Source of the DNA: Nocardioides zeae
Lineage (GTDB): Bacteria > Actinomycetota > Actinomycetes > Propionibacteriales > Nocardioidaceae
Length of the DNA stretch: 64,000 nt
Direction of reading: 5' to 3'
NCBI RefSeq assembly: GCF_030818655.1
Contig: NZ_JAUTAN010000001.1
Location: 620,001-684,000 of the forward strand
Position numbers and translations under genes: made by a program. Shown here one piece after another: positions 25,601 through 35,380 of the stretch. How positions within the stretch are numbered: position 1 is the first letter of the stretch; the number at the start of each line of letters is the position of its first letter. The notes under the pieces were generated by a model. That model did no database searches. It was not told where the DNA came from and worked only from the letters and a program-made list of their open reading frames with translations.

Positions 25601-26472
25601 TTGCGGACGATCTCCTCGTAGGCCGTCCAGAAGGCGGCGAAGTCCATCGACTCGGCCGCCTTGATCGACGGCACGAGGAGCTGGCGCTGGTCGCCCTTCT
25701 GGATGTCGATCGCGAGCCCGAGGTTGATGTGGGCGGGCGTGACCAGGTTGGGCTTGCCGTCGACGACCTCGTAGCCGACGTTCATCTCCGGCATGCTCTT
25801 CAGGGCCTGCACCAGCGCGTACCCGATGAGGTGCGTGAAGGACACCTTCCCGCCGCGGGCGCGGGCGAGGTGGCTGTTGATGACGGTGCGGTTGTCCCAG
25901 AGCAGCTTCACGGGGACGGCCCGCACGGACGTCGCCGTCGGCACCTCGAGGGAGGCGTCCATGTTCTGCACCGTGCGCGCCGGGGCGCCGCGGAGCACCG
26001 TGTAGGTCGGGGTGTCGGACGCAGCCGCAGCGGCAGCCACGGGGTTCTCCTTCGCGACCGGCTTGGTGCCGCCCTGGCCCGGCTCGGAGGCCTGGCTCGC
26101 GGGGCGGGGGTTGGACTGCGGCGTGGGGGCGGCCTTCTCGGGGGCCTTCGCGGGAGCCGCGGCCGGCGCCTTCTCGGCAGTCGCGGCGGGGGCCTTCTCG
26201 GGGGCCTTCTCGGGGGCCTTCGCCGGAGCCTTCGCAGGGGCCTTGGCCGGAGCCTTCGCGGCGGCGGGTGCCGGCGCCTTCGCGGGGGCGGCGGCGGGGG
26301 CCGAGCCGTTGCCGTTCGAGCCGTTCGTCGCGCCCGTCGTGAAGTAGGCCTTCCACTCCGGGGTCACGCTGTCCGGGTCACGCTCGAACTGCTCACGCAT
26401 CTCGTCGACGAGCCACTCGTTGGCTCCGAAGTCGACGGTCGATGTGGATGGGCTGCCAGGGGACTGCGGCAC
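22672..26472 (-). CDS. kgd: Multifunctional 2-oxoglutarate metabolism enzyme (E2-E1 fusion)
   Basis: A 1,266-residue enzyme with 2-oxoglutarate dehydrogenase/decarboxylase and succinyltransferase activities. Order: short N-terminal segment [18 protein letters not shown] (about 15-32), an Ala/Pro/Lys linker (about 50-125) with many KAPA/KAPE repeats and no lipoyl domain, the E2 catalytic domain with the active-site motif DHRVIQGA, then the E1 domain with the thiamine diphosphate motif [20 protein letters not shown]. This is the actinobacterial Kgd/OdhA architecture, in which E1 is inhibited by the FHA protein GarA/OdhI. GTG 26472 is used because a GGAAGAGG site precedes it and the protein then opens as [12 protein letters not shown], like relatives. 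Confidence 0.96.
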   Translation of the reverse strand: MPQSPGSPSTSTVDFGANEWLVDEMREQFERDPDSVTPEWKAYFTTGATNGSNGNGSAPAAAPAKAPAPAAAKAPAKAPAKAPAKAPEKAPEKAPAATAEKAPAAAPAKAPEKAAPTPQSNPRPASQASEPGQGGTKPVAKENPVAAAAAASDTPTYTVLRGAPARTVQNMDASLEVPTATSVRAVPVKLLWDNRTVINSHLARARGGKVSFTHLIGYALVQALKSMPEMNVGYEVVDGKPNLVTPAHINLGLAIDIQKGDQRQLLVPSIKAAESMDFAAFWTAYEEIVRKARDSKLTIADFQGTTISLTNPGGIGTVHSVPRLMKGQGAIIGVGAMEYPAEWQGASAEAIARNGISKVMTLTSTYDHRVIQGAQSGEFLKRVHQLLLGADDFYDDIFRALRIPYEPIRWSNDIATSHDDEISKQARILELIHAYRVRGHLMADTDPLEYKQRSHPDLRVETHGLTLWDLDREFATGSFGGEGRRFMKLRDILGILRDSYCRTTGIEYMHIQDPEQRRWIQERVEQPHKKTPRDEQLRILLKLNQAEAFETFLQTKFVGQKRFSLEGGETTVPVLDEICEAAAEASLDEVAIGMAHRGRLNVLANIVGKKYSQIFREFEGNIDPRTVQGSGDVKYHLGAEGEFVADNGDKVKVSVAANPSHLEAVDPVLEGIARAKQDVLDRGDAFPVLPLLVHGDAAFAGQGVVAETLNLSQLRGYRTGGTIHVIVNNQVGFTTSPGSSRSTLYATDVARMVQAPIFHVNGDDPEACIRVARLAFEYRQAFNKDVVIDLVCYRRRGHNEGDDPSFTQPLMYDLIEQKRSVRKLYTESLIGRGDITIEEAEQVLRNYQEQLERVFTEVREATSQPSEWTTVPDYPEKPAGETQTAISLEEMKRVADAYTTPPEGFTVHPKVLPQLQRRAAAIANGPIDWATGEILAFGALLMDGRPVRLAGQDSRRGTFVQRFATMIDRTNADEWTPLSNLTEDQAKFHVYDSLLSEYAALGFEYGYSVARPEALVLWEAQFGDFVNGAQTVIDEFISSSETKWRQRSGVVLLLPHGYEGQGPDHSSARIERFLQMCAESAFVVAQPSTPASYFHLLRQHSLSERHRPLVVFTPKSMLRRKEAASQPDDFTSGTFQPLIGDAEADAEKVTTLLLCSGRVTWDLAVERTKRDNGSSFAIARVEQLYPTPDTAIAEEIAKYPNLEQVRWVQDEPENMGPWPHLQLNSWPLIEKFTVEPVTRKQSASPSVGTAKRHAEEQKELLARAFA

Positions 26473-26524
26473 GGCTAGGTTCGCCTCTTCCGGGAGTACG
26501 CGACGGGGTGGGTTTCGGCCACCC

Positions 26525-26546
26525 AGGCTAGTCCCTGGCGGCAACA
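26525..26546 (-). promoter_or_regulatory. Candidate kgd promoter
   Basis: On the minus strand TAGCCT (26530-26525) forms a -10 box about 53 bases before the kgd start, with TGCAAT 16 bases further upstream as a weak -35. Assigned from box similarity only. Confidence 0.35.
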
Positions 26547-26602
26547 ATTGCAGGGACCGGGTCGCAAGCCGGTCGCCCTACCCGCCCGTACCGGCCGGAC
26601 CT

Positions 26603-26614
26603 GTCCAATTGGAC
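26603..26614. promoter_or_regulatory. Perfect palindrome GTCCAATTGGAC
   Basis: A perfect 12-bp AT-centred palindrome in the 229-base region between kgd and the DUF427 gene, unusual in this GC-rich setting. It could be an operator for either gene. A related CAATTG lies at about 26544-26549, near the suggested kgd -35. No regulator is assigned. Confidence 0.4.
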
Positions 26615-26688
26615 CGTTCATCGTGTCCGAGATCACGCCGGCGCGAGGCCGGGATCGCGCGGTGCGGGGCTCCGCTCGGGGGCCGACC

Positions 26689-26694
26689 TAGCCT
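26689..26694 (+). promoter_or_regulatory. Leaderless -10 box of the DUF427 gene
   Basis: TAGCCT (TANNNT) ends 7 bases before ATG 26702 and no Shine-Dalgarno sequence is present, so the transcript probably starts at or next to the ATG. Confidence 0.55.
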
Positions 26695-26701
26695 GGCGGC
26701 C

Positions 26702-27196
26702 ATGCGTCCTCGTCCCGAGCAGCCCGGTCCCGGTCAGGAGTCCGTCTGGGACTACCCGCGCCCGCCCGCCCTCGTGCGTTCGACCGAGCGGGTCGAGGTG
26801 TGGCTGGGTGGCGAGCGGATCGCGTCGACCGACGCTGCCTGGCGCGTCCTGGAGACGAGTCACCCGCCGACGTACTACCTGCCGCGCGACGCCTTCGTCG
26901 AGGGCGCGGTCCACCCGGTCGAGGGCACCAGCACCTGCGAGTGGAAGGGCCGGGCGGCCTACGCCGACCTCGTCGGCGGCGCCCGCAGGGCTCCCCGTGC
27001 GGCCTGGACCTACCCGCTGCCCACCCCGCGCTTCACGGACCTCGTGGGCACCCTCGCGGTCATGCCCGGCGCCGTCGACCGCTGCACGGTCGACGGTGAG
27101 GAGGTCGTGCCCCAGCCGGGCGGCTTCTACGGCGGCTGGATCACCTCGCGGGTGGTCGGCCCCTTCAAGGGCGCCCCCGGCACGTGGGGTTGGTGA
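26702..27196 (+). CDS. DUF427-family protein
   Basis: A 164-residue cytosolic beta-rich protein. The pattern ESVWDYPRPPALVRSTERVE, then GERIASTDAAWRVLETSHPP TYYLP (about 37-61) and CEWKGRAAYADL is the DUF427 signature; members form small barrels of unknown function and occur in many actinobacteria and proteobacteria. Length is normal. It is alone on the plus strand between kgd and purT (both minus) and has a leaderless promoter. Confidence 0.88.
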   Translation: MRPRPEQPGPGQESVWDYPRPPALVRSTERVEVWLGGERIASTDAAWRVLETSHPPTYYLPRDAFVEGAVHPVEGTSTCEWKGRAAYADLVGGARRAPRAAWTYPLPTPRFTDLVGTLAVMPGAVDRCTVDGEEVVPQPGGFYGGWITSRVVGPFKGAPGTWGW

Positions 27197-27216
27197 GCCG
27201 CCCCCGGTGAGCCGTC

Positions 27217-28431
27217 TCAGTCCGTCACGGTGATCCGCGACGCGGCCCGCCGGGCGGTGGCGCGGGCGGCCTCGACGTCGTCCCCGAGGGCGAGGGTGAC
27301 GGCCATCCGGCGGCGCCCCGCCACGGCCGGCTTGCCGAACACCCGCACGGCCGTGTCGGGCTCGGCCAGGGCGGCCTCGATCCCGGCGTACCGGGGCGCG
27401 GTCAGCTCGCCCTCCAGCAGCACGGCGCACGACGCGGCGGGGCCGCGGTCGCGGACGTTCGGGATCGGGAGGCCCAGCACGGCGCGCACGTGCAGCGCGA
27501 ACTCGGAGAGGTCCTGCGAGACCAGGGTGACGAGGCCGGTGTCGTGCGGACGCGGGGAGAGCTCGGAGAAGACGACCTCGCCGCCGGCCACGAACAGCTC
27601 GACACCGAAGAGCCCGCGACCGCGCTCGCCGCACAGCTCGCGGACGACGGCGGCCGCGACCTCCTGCGCCCGGGCGAGCACGGCGTCGTCGAGGACCTGC
27701 GGCTGCCAGGACTCGCGGTAGTCGCCGTCGACCTGCACGTGCCCGATGGGTGCACAGAAGGAGATGACGTCCGGTCCGCCGTCCGTCGCGGCGTGCTTGA
27801 CGGTGAGCAGCGTGATCTCGACGTCGAAGTCGACGAAGCCCTCCACGATCACCCGGCCCGCGCCCGCGCGGCCGCCCTCCTGCGCGTAGCGCCAGGAGGT
27901 CTCGACGTCGGCCGGCGTGCGGACGACCGACTGGCCCTTGCCCGACGACGACATCACGGGCTTCACCACGCACGGGGTCCCGACGGCCTCGACCGCCGCG
28001 GTGAAGTCCTCGAACGTGTCCGCGAACCGGTACGGCGAGGTGGGCAGCCCCAGGTCCTCGGCGGCGAGCCGGCGGATGCCCTCGCGGTCCATCGTCAGGC
28101 GGGCCGCGCGGGCCGTGGGCACCACGGTGACGCCCTCGGCCTCCAGGTCGAGCAGCGTCGGCGTGTGGATGGCCTCGATCTCCGGGATCACCCAGTCGGG
28201 CCGCTCCAGCTCGACCACGCGGCGCACCTCGGCGCCGTCGAGCATGTCGATCACGTGGCTGCGGTGCGCGACCTGCATGGCCGGGGCGTCGGCGTACCGG
28301 TCGACGGCGATCGTCTCCACACCGAGGCGCTGGAGCTCGATCGCCACCTCCTTGCCGAGCTCGCCGGAGCCGAGGAGGAGGGCGCGGGTGGCGCCGGGGG
28401 AGAGGGGGGTGCCGAGGATCGTCACGCGCAC
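27217..28431 (-). CDS. purT: Formate-dependent phosphoribosylglycinamide formyltransferase
   Basis: A 404-residue ATP-grasp enzyme that makes formyl-GAR from GAR, formate and ATP in purine synthesis, an alternative to folate-dependent PurN. Features: [20 protein letters not shown] (about 18-37, substrate domain), ATP-grasp segments [18 protein letters not shown] and [22 protein letters not shown] (metal-binding Glu), ending [14 protein letters not shown]. The GTG at 28431 gives the usual N-terminus [16 protein letters not shown]. It lies downstream of the tRNA-Arg terminator on the same strand, so it needs its own promoter near 28432-28457. Confidence 0.94.
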   Translation of the reverse strand: MRVTILGTPLSPGATRALLLGSGELGKEVAIELQRLGVETIAVDRYADAPAMQVAHRSHVIDMLDGAEVRRVVELERPDWVIPEIEAIHTPTLLDLEAEGVTVVPTARAARLTMDREGIRRLAAEDLGLPTSPYRFADTFEDFTAAVEAVGTPCVVKPVMSSSGKGQSVVRTPADVETSWRYAQEGGRAGAGRVIVEGFVDFDVEITLLTVKHAATDGGPDVISFCAPIGHVQVDGDYRESWQPQVLDDAVLARAQEVAAAVVRELCGERGRGLFGVELFVAGGEVVFSELSPRPHDTGLVTLVSQDLSEFALHVRAVLGLPIPNVRDRGPAASCAVLLEGELTAPRYAGIEAALAEPDTAVRVFGKPAVAGRRRMAVTLALGDDVEAARATARRAASRITVTD

Positions 28432-28457
28432 AGGGTAGGGGGAAGGGCCGACACGGC

Positions 28458-28491
28458 GAAGGGCCCGGACCGCGTGCGGTCCGGGCCCTTC
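28458..28491 (-). terminator. tRNA-Arg terminator
   Basis: A perfect 16-bp stem (GAAGGGCCCGGACCGC with its complement) and a 2-base loop starts 8 bases past the tRNA 3' end on the minus strand. It would end the tRNA transcript before purT. Confidence 0.85.
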
Positions 28492-28498
28492 GGTGCTG

Positions 28499-28571
28499 CA
28501 CCCCCGGCAGGATTCGAACCTGCGACTCCTGGTACCGGAAACCAGTGCTCTATCCCCTGAGCTACGGAGGC
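28499..28571 (-). tRNA. tRNA-Arg (anticodon CCG)
   Basis: Read on the minus strand, the acceptor GCCTCCG pairs with CGGGGGT (two G-U pairs), the D arm is GCTC...GAGC, the anticodon arm is CTGGT-TTCCGGT-ACCAG with anticodon CCG, and the T arm is GCAGG-TTCGAAT-CCTGC. The 73 bases end in discriminator G; the CCA end is not encoded. It decodes CGG, a frequent codon in this GC-rich genome. The position just upstream of argS is conserved in mycobacteria. Confidence 0.95.
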
Positions 28572-28577
28572 CCGCCC

Positions 28578-28595
28578 GACCGGTCGCGACCGGTC
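28578..28595. promoter_or_regulatory. Perfect 18-bp palindrome between tRNA-Arg and argS
   Basis: GACCGGTCGCGACCGGTC is a perfect palindrome and also a direct repeat of GACCGGTC. It starts 7 bases upstream of the mature tRNA 5' end on the minus strand, so it would be in the tRNA 5' leader or overlap its promoter. Function unknown. Confidence 0.4.
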
Positions 28596-28686
28596 ATGAG
28601 GCTGGGACGACCTTACAACCCCGCCAGGGTGGCGGCGAATCAGGTGGGCCCCCGATATCGATGCCAGGCCCGGCGCCCCGCGCCGA

Positions 28687-28692
28687 TACGCT
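28687..28692 (+). promoter_or_regulatory. Leaderless -10 box of argS
   Basis: TACGCT (TANNNT) ends 6 bases before the argS GTG at 28699, with no ribosome site between, which points to a leaderless transcript. Confidence 0.5.
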
Positions 28693-28698
28693 GGGTCG

Positions 28699-30381
28699 GT
28701 GACCCCCGAGCAGCTCTCCACGACCGTCCGCGACGCCCTGGTGGCGCTCGTCGCCGACGGTTCCCTCGCCCTGGCCGACGCCGATCTCCCCACGACGGTG
28801 ACGATCGAGCGACCCCGCCAGAAGGGCCACGGCGACTACGCGACCAACGTCGCGCTCCAGCTCGCGAAGAAGGCGGGCACCAACCCGCGCGCCCTGGCGA
28901 GCCTCCTGAGCGAGCGGCTCGAGCGGGCCGCGGGCGTCGCCGGGATCGAGATCGCCGGGCCGGGTTTCCTCAACATCACGGTGGACGCCGGCGCCCAGGG
29001 CCAGGTCGCGGCCGACATCGTGGCCGCGGGCGCGACGTACGGCCGCTCGCACACGCTCGACGGGCTCAAGGTCGACGTCGAGTTCATCTCCGCCAACCCC
29101 ACCGGTCCGCTGCACCTGGGCCACACCCGCTGGGCCGTGCTCGGCGACGCGATCGGCCGCGTCCTCGACGCTGCGGGCGCCCAGGTCACGCGCGAGTTCT
29201 ACATCAACGACCGCGGCGTCCAGATGAACCACTTCGCCGACTCGATCATCGCGGCCGCGCTGGGGCAGCCGGCGCCCGAGGACGGGTACGCCGGGGCGTA
29301 CGTCGCCGAGCTCGCCGCGGCCGTCGAGGCGGCCCGGCCCGGGATCTTCGACCTGCCCGCCGACGAGCGCCGCGCCGCCGTCCGCGCCGAGGGCTACGCG
29401 ATCCAGCTGCGGGAGCAGCAGGAGCAGCTCGCGGCGTTCCAGACCCACTTCGACGTGTGGTTCTCGGAGCTCTCCCTGCACGAGTCGGGCTCGGTGCCGG
29501 AGACGCTCGCCCGCCTCAAGGACCTCGGCCACGTCTACGAGTCGGAGGGCGCGCTCTTCATGCGCACCACCGACTTCGGCGACGACAAGGACCGCGTGCT
29601 CATCAAGTCGGACGGCGAGCTGACCTACTTCGCCTCCGACACGGCGTACTACCTGAACAAGCGCGCGCGGGGCTTCGACCGCTGCCTCTACCTGCTGGGC
29701 GCCGACCACCACGGATACGTGAACCGCCTGCGTGCCATGGCCGCCTGCGTGGGGGACGACCCCGACGAGACCCTCGACGTGCTCATCGGCCAGCTCGTGA
29801 AGATCCTGCGCGACGGCGTCGAGGTGAAGCTGTCCAAGCGCAAGGGCACGATCGTCACGCTCAACGAGCTCGCCGACGAGATCGGCGTCGACGCGCTGCG
29901 CTACTCGCTCGCGCGCTACCCGGCCGACTCGCCGCTGACGCTCGACATCGCGGAGATCACGCGGGCCTCGGCCGACAACCCGGTCTACTACGTGCAGTAC
30001 GCGCACGCCCGCACCTGCCGCATGATCGCGAACGCCACGGACCTGGGGATGCGCCTGCCCGGCGCGTTGGGCGACGAGTTCGACGCCTCGCTCCTCTCCC
30101 ACGAGCGCGAGGGCGAGCTGCTGCGGGCCCTCGCCGAGTTCCCGCGCGTCGTCGCGACCGCGGCCGAGCTGCGCGAGCCCCACCGCATCGCGCGCTACCT
30201 GGAGGACACCGCGTCGGTGTTCAACAAGTGGTACGACACCAAGGACTGCCGGATGCTGCCGCAGGGCGACGAGCCGGTATCGCCGACGAACGAGGCGCGC
30301 CTCGTGCTCGCCCACGCCGTGCGCCAGGTCGTCGCGAACGGCCTGGGCCTGCTCGGCGTCTCCGCCCCCGAGAGGATGTGA
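28699..30381 (+). CDS. argS: Arginyl-tRNA synthetase
   Basis: A 560-residue class I synthetase that charges tRNA-Arg. The ArgRS N-terminal domain is followed by VEFISANPTGPLHLGHTR, holding the HIGH motif as HLGH (about 132-135), the YINDRGVQ segment, and the KMSKS-type loop KLSKRKG (about 376-382), then the anticodon-binding helices (NPVYYVQYAHARTCRMI). Length is normal. It starts the large conserved block and is followed 5 bases later by lysA, so the two are probably co-transcribed. It stands next to the gene for one of its own substrates, tRNA-Arg(CCG). Confidence 0.96.
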   Translation: MTPEQLSTTVRDALVALVADGSLALADADLPTTVTIERPRQKGHGDYATNVALQLAKKAGTNPRALASLLSERLERAAGVAGIEIAGPGFLNITVDAGAQGQVAADIVAAGATYGRSHTLDGLKVDVEFISANPTGPLHLGHTRWAVLGDAIGRVLDAAGAQVTREFYINDRGVQMNHFADSIIAAALGQPAPEDGYAGAYVAELAAAVEAARPGIFDLPADERRAAVRAEGYAIQLREQQEQLAAFQTHFDVWFSELSLHESGSVPETLARLKDLGHVYESEGALFMRTTDFGDDKDRVLIKSDGELTYFASDTAYYLNKRARGFDRCLYLLGADHHGYVNRLRAMAACVGDDPDETLDVLIGQLVKILRDGVEVKLSKRKGTIVTLNELADEIGVDALRYSLARYPADSPLTLDIAEITRASADNPVYYVQYAHARTCRMIANATDLGMRLPGALGDEFDASLLSHEREGELLRALAEFPRVVATAAELREPHRIARYLEDTASVFNKWYDTKDCRMLPQGDEPVSPTNEARLVLAHAVRQVVANGLGLLGVSAPERM

Positions 30382-30385
30382 CGAG

Positions 30386-31798
30386 GTGGTCCGCGCCCAC
30401 GAGGCCGGCTGGGCCCACGCCGAGGGCGCCCTGCGCGGCCCGGCCTGGCTCCGCGAGCCCGCCGACCCCAACGCCCTCGTCGAGCACCTGTGGTCGACGA
30501 ACGTCGCCAAGGACGCGTCCGGCGAGCTGACCGTGGCCGGGGTGCCGGTGTCCCGCATCGCGGAGGAGCACGGCACCCCGGCGTACGTGCTCGACGAGGA
30601 CGACTTCCGCGGCCGCGCCCGCGCGTTCCGCGACGGGTTCGCCGGGTGGGACGTCTACTACGCGGGCAAGGCCTTCCTGTGCACCGCGGTCGCACGCTGG
30701 GTGGCCGAGGAGGGGCTCTGCCTCGACGTCTGCTCGGAGGGCGAGCTGGCCGTCGCGCTGCGGGCGGGGGTCGACCCGGCGCGGATCGGCTTCCACGGCA
30801 ACAACAAGTCGGTGCGGGCGCTGCGGCGGGCGCTCGAGGTCGGCGTCGGCCGGATCATCGTCGACTCGTTCCACGAGATCGAGCGGCTGACGGAGCTGAC
30901 CGCCGGCGCCGGGCGCCGGGCGCCGGTCATGATCCGGGTGACGGCCGGGGTCGAGGCCCACACGCACGAGTACATCGCCACGGCCCACGAGGACCAGAAG
31001 TTCGGCTTCTCCATCACGGCCGGCGACGCGCTGGAGGCGGCGCGGCGGGTGCTGGCCGCCGAGGGGCTCGAGCTGCGCGGGCTGCACAGCCACATCGGCA
31101 GCCAGATCTTCGACTCCGCCGGCTTCGAGGTCGCCGCGAAGCGGGTGCTGGCGCTGCACGCCCGCGTGGCGTCCGAGCTGGGCCACACGATGCCCGAGAC
31201 CGACCTCGGTGGCGGCTTCGGCATCGCCTACACGACGCAGGACGACCCCTCGACGCCCGCGGTGCTCGCGGCCGAGATGCGCGCCATCGTCGAGCACGAG
31301 TGCCGGGGCCTGGGCATCGCGGTGCCGCACCTCTCGATCGAGCCCGGGCGCGCGATCGTCGGCCCGTCGACGTTCACGCTCTACGAGGTGGGCACCGTCA
31401 AGGAGGTCGCGCTCGACGGCGGCGCGAGCCGCACCTACGTCTCCGTCGACGGCGGCATGAGCGACAACATCCGCACGGCCCTGTACGACGCGGACTACTC
31501 CTGCACCCTCGCGTCGCGCAGCTCGGAGGCCGCGCCCGAGCTCGCCCGCGTCGTGGGTCACCACTGCGAGGCCGGCGACATCGTCGTGAAGGACGAGTTC
31601 CTCCCGGGCGACGTGGCGCCGGGCGACCTGCTGGCCGTGCCGGCGACGGGTGCCTACTGCCGGTCGATGGCGTCGAACTACAACCACGCGCTGCGCCCGC
31701 CCGTGATCGCGGTGCGCGACGGGTCGAGCCGGGTCGTCGTGCGCCGCGAGACGTTCGACGACCTCCTGGCCACCGACGTCGGCGGGTCCGAGGAGTGA
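30386..31798 (+). CDS. lysA: Diaminopimelate decarboxylase
   Basis: A 470-residue PLP enzyme performing the last step of lysine synthesis, decarboxylating meso-diaminopimelate. The PLP lysine is in YYAGKAFLC (about 90-98), and the family motifs CSEGEL, HGNNKS, HSHIGSQIFD and EPGRAIVG are all present, with the closing catalytic Cys/Glu region. The N-terminus is longer than in E. coli, as in other actinobacteria. GTG 30386 follows argS by 4 bases. Lysine and threonine genes lie together here, matching the shared aspartate pathway. Confidence 0.95.
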   Translation: MVRAHEAGWAHAEGALRGPAWLREPADPNALVEHLWSTNVAKDASGELTVAGVPVSRIAEEHGTPAYVLDEDDFRGRARAFRDGFAGWDVYYAGKAFLCTAVARWVAEEGLCLDVCSEGELAVALRAGVDPARIGFHGNNKSVRALRRALEVGVGRIIVDSFHEIERLTELTAGAGRRAPVMIRVTAGVEAHTHEYIATAHEDQKFGFSITAGDALEAARRVLAAEGLELRGLHSHIGSQIFDSAGFEVAAKRVLALHARVASELGHTMPETDLGGGFGIAYTTQDDPSTPAVLAAEMRAIVEHECRGLGIAVPHLSIEPGRAIVGPSTFTLYEVGTVKEVALDGGASRTYVSVDGGMSDNIRTALYDADYSCTLASRSSEAAPELARVVGHHCEAGDIVVKDEFLPGDVAPGDLLAVPATGAYCRSMASNYNHALRPPVIAVRDGSSRVVVRRETFDDLLATDVGGSEE

Positions 31799-31826
31799 GC
31801 CGGCACGAGGCCGATCCCGTGCCGGC
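31799..31826 (+). terminator. Hairpin after lysA
   Basis: GCCGGCACG (31799-31807) pairs with CGTGCCGGC (31818-31826) around a 10-base loop directly behind the lysA stop. It could be a weak terminator or attenuator in the 160-base gap before hom. The remainder of the gap shows no other feature. Confidence 0.4.
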
Positions 31827-31958
31827 GGCTCGCTCCGGATACGGTGCGGGGGCTCCCCGTGCGCTCGCGGCCATGGCCGATGCGGTCGCGGGGCCCCCTC
31901 CGAGCGACCCGTCACGGCGCCGCAGGCCGTCCGGCCGGCGGTGGAAAGGTTGAGAACG

Positions 31959-33263
31959 ATGCAGACCAAGGACGCCCTCCGCGTCGCCGTGCTCGGCTGC
32001 GGGTCGGTCGGCTCGCAGGTCGTGCGCCTGCTGACGGAGCAGGCCGACGACCTCGCGATGCGCGCCGGTGTCCCCCTCGAGCTGGTCGGGGTCGCCGTGC
32101 GGCGGCTCGACGCACCGCGTGAGGTCGACGTCCCGGGCCACCTCCTCACGACCGACGCCACCGCGCTCGTCACCAGCGGTGTCGACCTCGTGGTCGAGGT
32201 CATCGGCGGCATCGAGCCGGCGCGCTCCCTGATCCTGGCGGCGCTCGAGAGCGGCGCCTCCGTGGTGACCGCCAACAAGGCGCTGCTGGCCGAGGACGGC
32301 GCGACGCTCTTCGAGGCCGCCGAGAAGGCCGGTCGGGACCTCTACTACGAGGCGGCCGTGGCGGGCGCCATCCCGATCATCCGCCCGCTGCGCGAGTCGC
32401 TCGTCGGCGACACCGTCACCCGCGTGCTCGGCATCGTCAACGGCACGACGAACTACATCCTCGACAAGATGGACAGCTCGGGCGCCGGCTTCGCCGACGC
32501 GCTCGGCGAGGCCCAGGAGCTGGGGTACGCCGAGGCCGACCCCACTGCGGACGTCGAGGGCTTCGACGCCGCGGCGAAGGCCGCGATCCTGGCGTCGCTG
32601 GCGTTCCACACCCGCGTCACCGCAGCCGACGTGCACCGCGAGGGCATCAGCGACGTGACCGCCGCAGACGTGCGCTCGGCGGCCGACATGGGCGCCGTCG
32701 TCAAGCTGCTCGCCATCTGCGAGCTGCGGGACGGACCCGAGGGACAGGCGGTCTCCGCCCGGGTGCACCCCGCGATGATCCCGCGCAGCCACCCGCTGGC
32801 GTCGGTCCGCGAGGCCTACAACGCGGTCTTCGTGGAGTCGCAGGCCGCCGGCCGGCTCATGTTCTACGGCCCGGGTGCCGGCGGTGCGCCGACGGCCTCG
32901 GCGGTGCTGGGCGACCTCGTCACCATCGCCCGCCACCACCGTGCGGGGACGCGGGGGGCGGGGGAGTCGGCGTACACGGCCCGTCCCGTCCTGCCGATGG
33001 GCGAGACCCTGACGCGCTACCACGTCGCCATCGACGTCGAGGACCGCGCGGGCGTGCTGGCGCTCGTCGCGACCGCCTTCGCGGAGCACGGCGTCTCGAT
33101 CCAGACGGTCCGCCAGGAGGGCCGCGGGGCCGACGCCCAGCTCGTCGTCGTGTCGCACCGGGCCACGGACGCCCAGCTCGCCGCCACGGTGGCACACCTG
33201 CAGCAGATGGACATCGTCCGCGAGGTCACCTCGGTGATGCGCGTGGAGGGGGAGACCGAATGA
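31959..33263 (+). CDS. hom: Homoserine dehydrogenase
   Basis: A 434-residue oxidoreductase that reduces aspartate semialdehyde to homoserine for threonine and methionine. The NAD(P) motif is [14 protein letters not shown] (about 8-21), followed by [23 protein letters not shown] and the substrate domain [20 protein letters not shown] and [12 protein letters not shown]; a C-terminal ACT domain ([20 protein letters not shown] onward) would bind threonine for feedback control. ATG 31959 is preceded by GAAAGG at proper spacing. The stop overlaps thrC by 4 bases. Confidence 0.95.
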   Translation: MQTKDALRVAVLGCGSVGSQVVRLLTEQADDLAMRAGVPLELVGVAVRRLDAPREVDVPGHLLTTDATALVTSGVDLVVEVIGGIEPARSLILAALESGASVVTANKALLAEDGATLFEAAEKAGRDLYYEAAVAGAIPIIRPLRESLVGDTVTRVLGIVNGTTNYILDKMDSSGAGFADALGEAQELGYAEADPTADVEGFDAAAKAAILASLAFHTRVTAADVHREGISDVTAADVRSAADMGAVVKLLAICELRDGPEGQAVSARVHPAMIPRSHPLASVREAYNAVFVESQAAGRLMFYGPGAGGAPTASAVLGDLVTIARHHRAGTRGAGESAYTARPVLPMGETLTRYHVAIDVEDRAGVLALVATAFAEHGVSIQTVRQEGRGADAQLVVVSHRATDAQLAATVAHLQQMDIVREVTSVMRVEGETE

Positions 33264-34339
33264 GCACGACGGCCGCACGCCCGCAGTGGCGTGGAGTGAT
33301 CGACGAGTACCGCGAGCTGCTCGACCTGCCCGCGGGACTGCCGGCGGTGACGCTGCGCGAGGGCGGGACGCCGCTCGTGCGCTCCGGCTGGCTGTCCGGC
33401 CTCACCGGCGCGGAGGTCTGGCTCAAGGTCGAGGGCAACAACCCGACCGGGTCCTTCAAGGACCGCGGCATGACCGCGGCGATCTCGCTGGCGAAGCACG
33501 AGGGCGCCCGCGCCGTCGTGTGCGCGTCGACCGGCAACACGTCGGCCGCCATGGCGGCCTACGCCGCCCACTGCGGGCTCACGCCGCTCGTGCTCGTGCC
33601 CGAGGGCAAGATCGCGGCCGGCAAGATGGCGCAGGCGATCATGCACGGCGCGCAGGTGCTGATGGTGCGGGGCAACTTCGACGACTGCCTGACCCTCGCG
33701 CGGCAGCTCGCGGACTCCTACCCGGTGGCCCTCGTGAACTCCGTCAACCCCGCGCGGCTCGAGGGGCAGAAGACCGCGGCCTTCGAGATCGTCGACTTCC
33801 TGGGCGACGCGCCCGACGTGCACGTGCTGCCGGTCGGCAACGCGGGCAACATCTCGGCGTACTGGCTCGGCTACACCCAGTACGCCGCGGCCGGCCACGC
33901 GTCGCGCCGTCCGGTGATGCGCGGGTTCCAGGCCGCGGGCGCGGCCCCGCTGGTGCACGGCGCGCCGGTGTCCGACCCGGAGACGAAGGCGACGGCGATC
34001 CGGATCGGCAACCCCGCCTCGTGGAAGCTGGCCGTGGCCGCCGCCGAGGAGTCGGGTGGTCGGTTCCGCGCCGTGACCGACGAGCAGATCCTCAGCGCCC
34101 AGCGCGAGCTGGCGCGGCGCGACGGCGTCTTCGTCGAGCCGGCCTCCGCGACCGGTGTCGCCGGCCTCCTCGACGACCTCGACCGGGGGGAGTCCTACGC
34201 CGGCCTCACCGTCGCGGTGACCGTGACGGGCCACGGGCTCAAGGACACCGTGACGGCGCTGGAGGGCCTCGGCGACGTCGTGGACTCCGTCGTCGACGCC
34301 GACGTGGCCGACGTGGCGCGCGCAGCCGGGCTCGCCTGA
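33260..34339 (+). CDS. thrC: Threonine synthase
   Basis: A 359-residue PLP enzyme that turns phosphohomoserine into threonine. The PLP lysine is in GSFKDRGM (about 61-68), with the phosphate-binding [13 protein letters not shown] and later [14 protein letters not shown]. The length fits the compact actinobacterial class rather than the long E. coli type. An ATGA overlap couples it to hom, and thrB begins 1 base after its stop, so the three threonine genes form one translational unit. Confidence 0.95.
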   Translation: MSTTAARPQWRGVIDEYRELLDLPAGLPAVTLREGGTPLVRSGWLSGLTGAEVWLKVEGNNPTGSFKDRGMTAAISLAKHEGARAVVCASTGNTSAAMAAYAAHCGLTPLVLVPEGKIAAGKMAQAIMHGAQVLMVRGNFDDCLTLARQLADSYPVALVNSVNPARLEGQKTAAFEIVDFLGDAPDVHVLPVGNAGNISAYWLGYTQYAAAGHASRRPVMRGFQAAGAAPLVHGAPVSDPETKATAIRIGNPASWKLAVAAAEESGGRFRAVTDEQILSAQRELARRDGVFVEPASATGVAGLLDDLDRGESYAGLTVAVTVTGHGLKDTVTALEGLGDVVDSVVDADVADVARAAGLA

Positions 34340-34340
34340 C

Positions 34341-35348
34341 GTGGGGGCCCTCGACGCCCCGCTGGACCGCACGGACCCGGGTGCCGCCTTCGTGCAGGGA
34401 CCGGTCTCGGTCTCCGTGCCGGCGACCTCGGCGAACCTCGGTCCGGGCTACGACACCCTGGGGCTGGCGCTCGCCCTCCGCGACGTGCTCACCGGTGAGG
34501 TGATCGCACCGGCCGACGGGACGCCGGCCCGGGTGGAGGTCGAGGTCGTCGGCGAGGGTGCCGGCGACGTACCGCTCGACGAGTCCCACCTGGTGGTCCG
34601 CGCGATGCGCTGCGCCTTCGAGCAGATGGGGCTCGCCCAGCCCAGCCTGCGCCTGCGCTGCGAGAACGTGCTGCCCCACAGTCGGGGGCTCGGGTCGTCC
34701 TCGGCCGCGATCGTCGGTGGGCTGGCGCTCGCGCGCGCCCTCGTCGCCGACGGTGCCCAGCGGCTCGACGACACGGATCTCTTCACCCTCGCCGCCCGGC
34801 TCGAGGGACACCCCGACAACGTGGCCCCTGCGGTCTTCGGCGGGTTCACGGTCTCGGGCTCGGAGGGCGGCACGTTCTTCGCGGTGCCCTCGCCGGTCGC
34901 CGCGGGGGTCTCCGCCGTGGTCTTCGTCCCGGACGAGCCCGTCTCGACCGAGGTCGCCCGCAGCCTGCTGCCCGCGACGGTGCCGCACGCCGACGCCGCC
35001 GCGAACGCGGCGCGGGTGGCGCTCCTCGTGCTCGCGCTCGCCCAGCGTCCCGAGCTGCTGCCGGCCGCGACGCGGGACTACCTCCACCAGGACTACCGCG
35101 CCTCGGCGATGCCCCGCAGCGCCGAGCTGGTGCGGGCCCTGCGCGCCGACGGCGTCGCGGCGGTCATCTCGGGCGCCGGCCCCACGGTGCTGGCGTTCGT
35201 CGGCGACGCGGACCCCGACGACCACGTCGAGTCGCCCGCGGACGCGCGGCGCGCTCTCACGAGCGCGGAGGCGCTGCTCGCGCGCTGCCCCGACGGGTGG
35301 CGCGCCCACCACCTCGCGGTGGATCCGCGGGGTGTGGTGGTACGGTAA
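34341..35348 (+). CDS. thrB: Homoserine kinase
   Basis: A 335-residue GHMP-family kinase that phosphorylates homoserine. Motif 1 is VSVPATSANLGPGYDTLGLA (about 24-43), the ATP-binding motif 2 is LPHSRGLGSSSAAIVGGLAL (about 111-130), and motif 3 is ISGAGPTVLAF near 275. The N-terminal 20 residues are extra relative to E. coli ThrB. GTG 34341 lies 1 base after the thrC stop. A short hairpin follows at 35361, closing the amino-acid operon before rho. Confidence 0.94.
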   Translation: MGALDAPLDRTDPGAAFVQGPVSVSVPATSANLGPGYDTLGLALALRDVLTGEVIAPADGTPARVEVEVVGEGAGDVPLDESHLVVRAMRCAFEQMGLAQPSLRLRCENVLPHSRGLGSSSAAIVGGLALARALVADGAQRLDDTDLFTLAARLEGHPDNVAPAVFGGFTVSGSEGGTFFAVPSPVAAGVSAVVFVPDEPVSTEVARSLLPATVPHADAAANAARVALLVLALAQRPELLPAATRDYLHQDYRASAMPRSAELVRALRADGVAAVISGAGPTVLAFVGDADPDDHVESPADARRALTSAEALLARCPDGWRAHHLAVDPRGVVVR

Positions 35349-35360
35349 CCAGCGCGTCAT

Positions 35361-35380
35361 CGATCGGTCTGCTCCGATCG
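35361..35380 (+). terminator. Short hairpin after thrB
   Basis: CGATCGG and CCGATCG pair around the loop TCTGCT, 13 bases past the thrB stop. It may weaken read-through into rho. The rest of the 227-base gap (35381-35575) holds the rho leader and shows no clear structure. Confidence 0.4.

Noticed and set aside
22456..26478. A plus-strand open frame of 1,340 codons opposite kgd.
   Set aside because: It is an antisense shadow caused by high GC at third codon positions of kgd; its sequence is low-complexity (Arg/Leu/Val/Ala/Asp-rich) and has no family motif, whereas kgd has clear E2 and E1 motifs.
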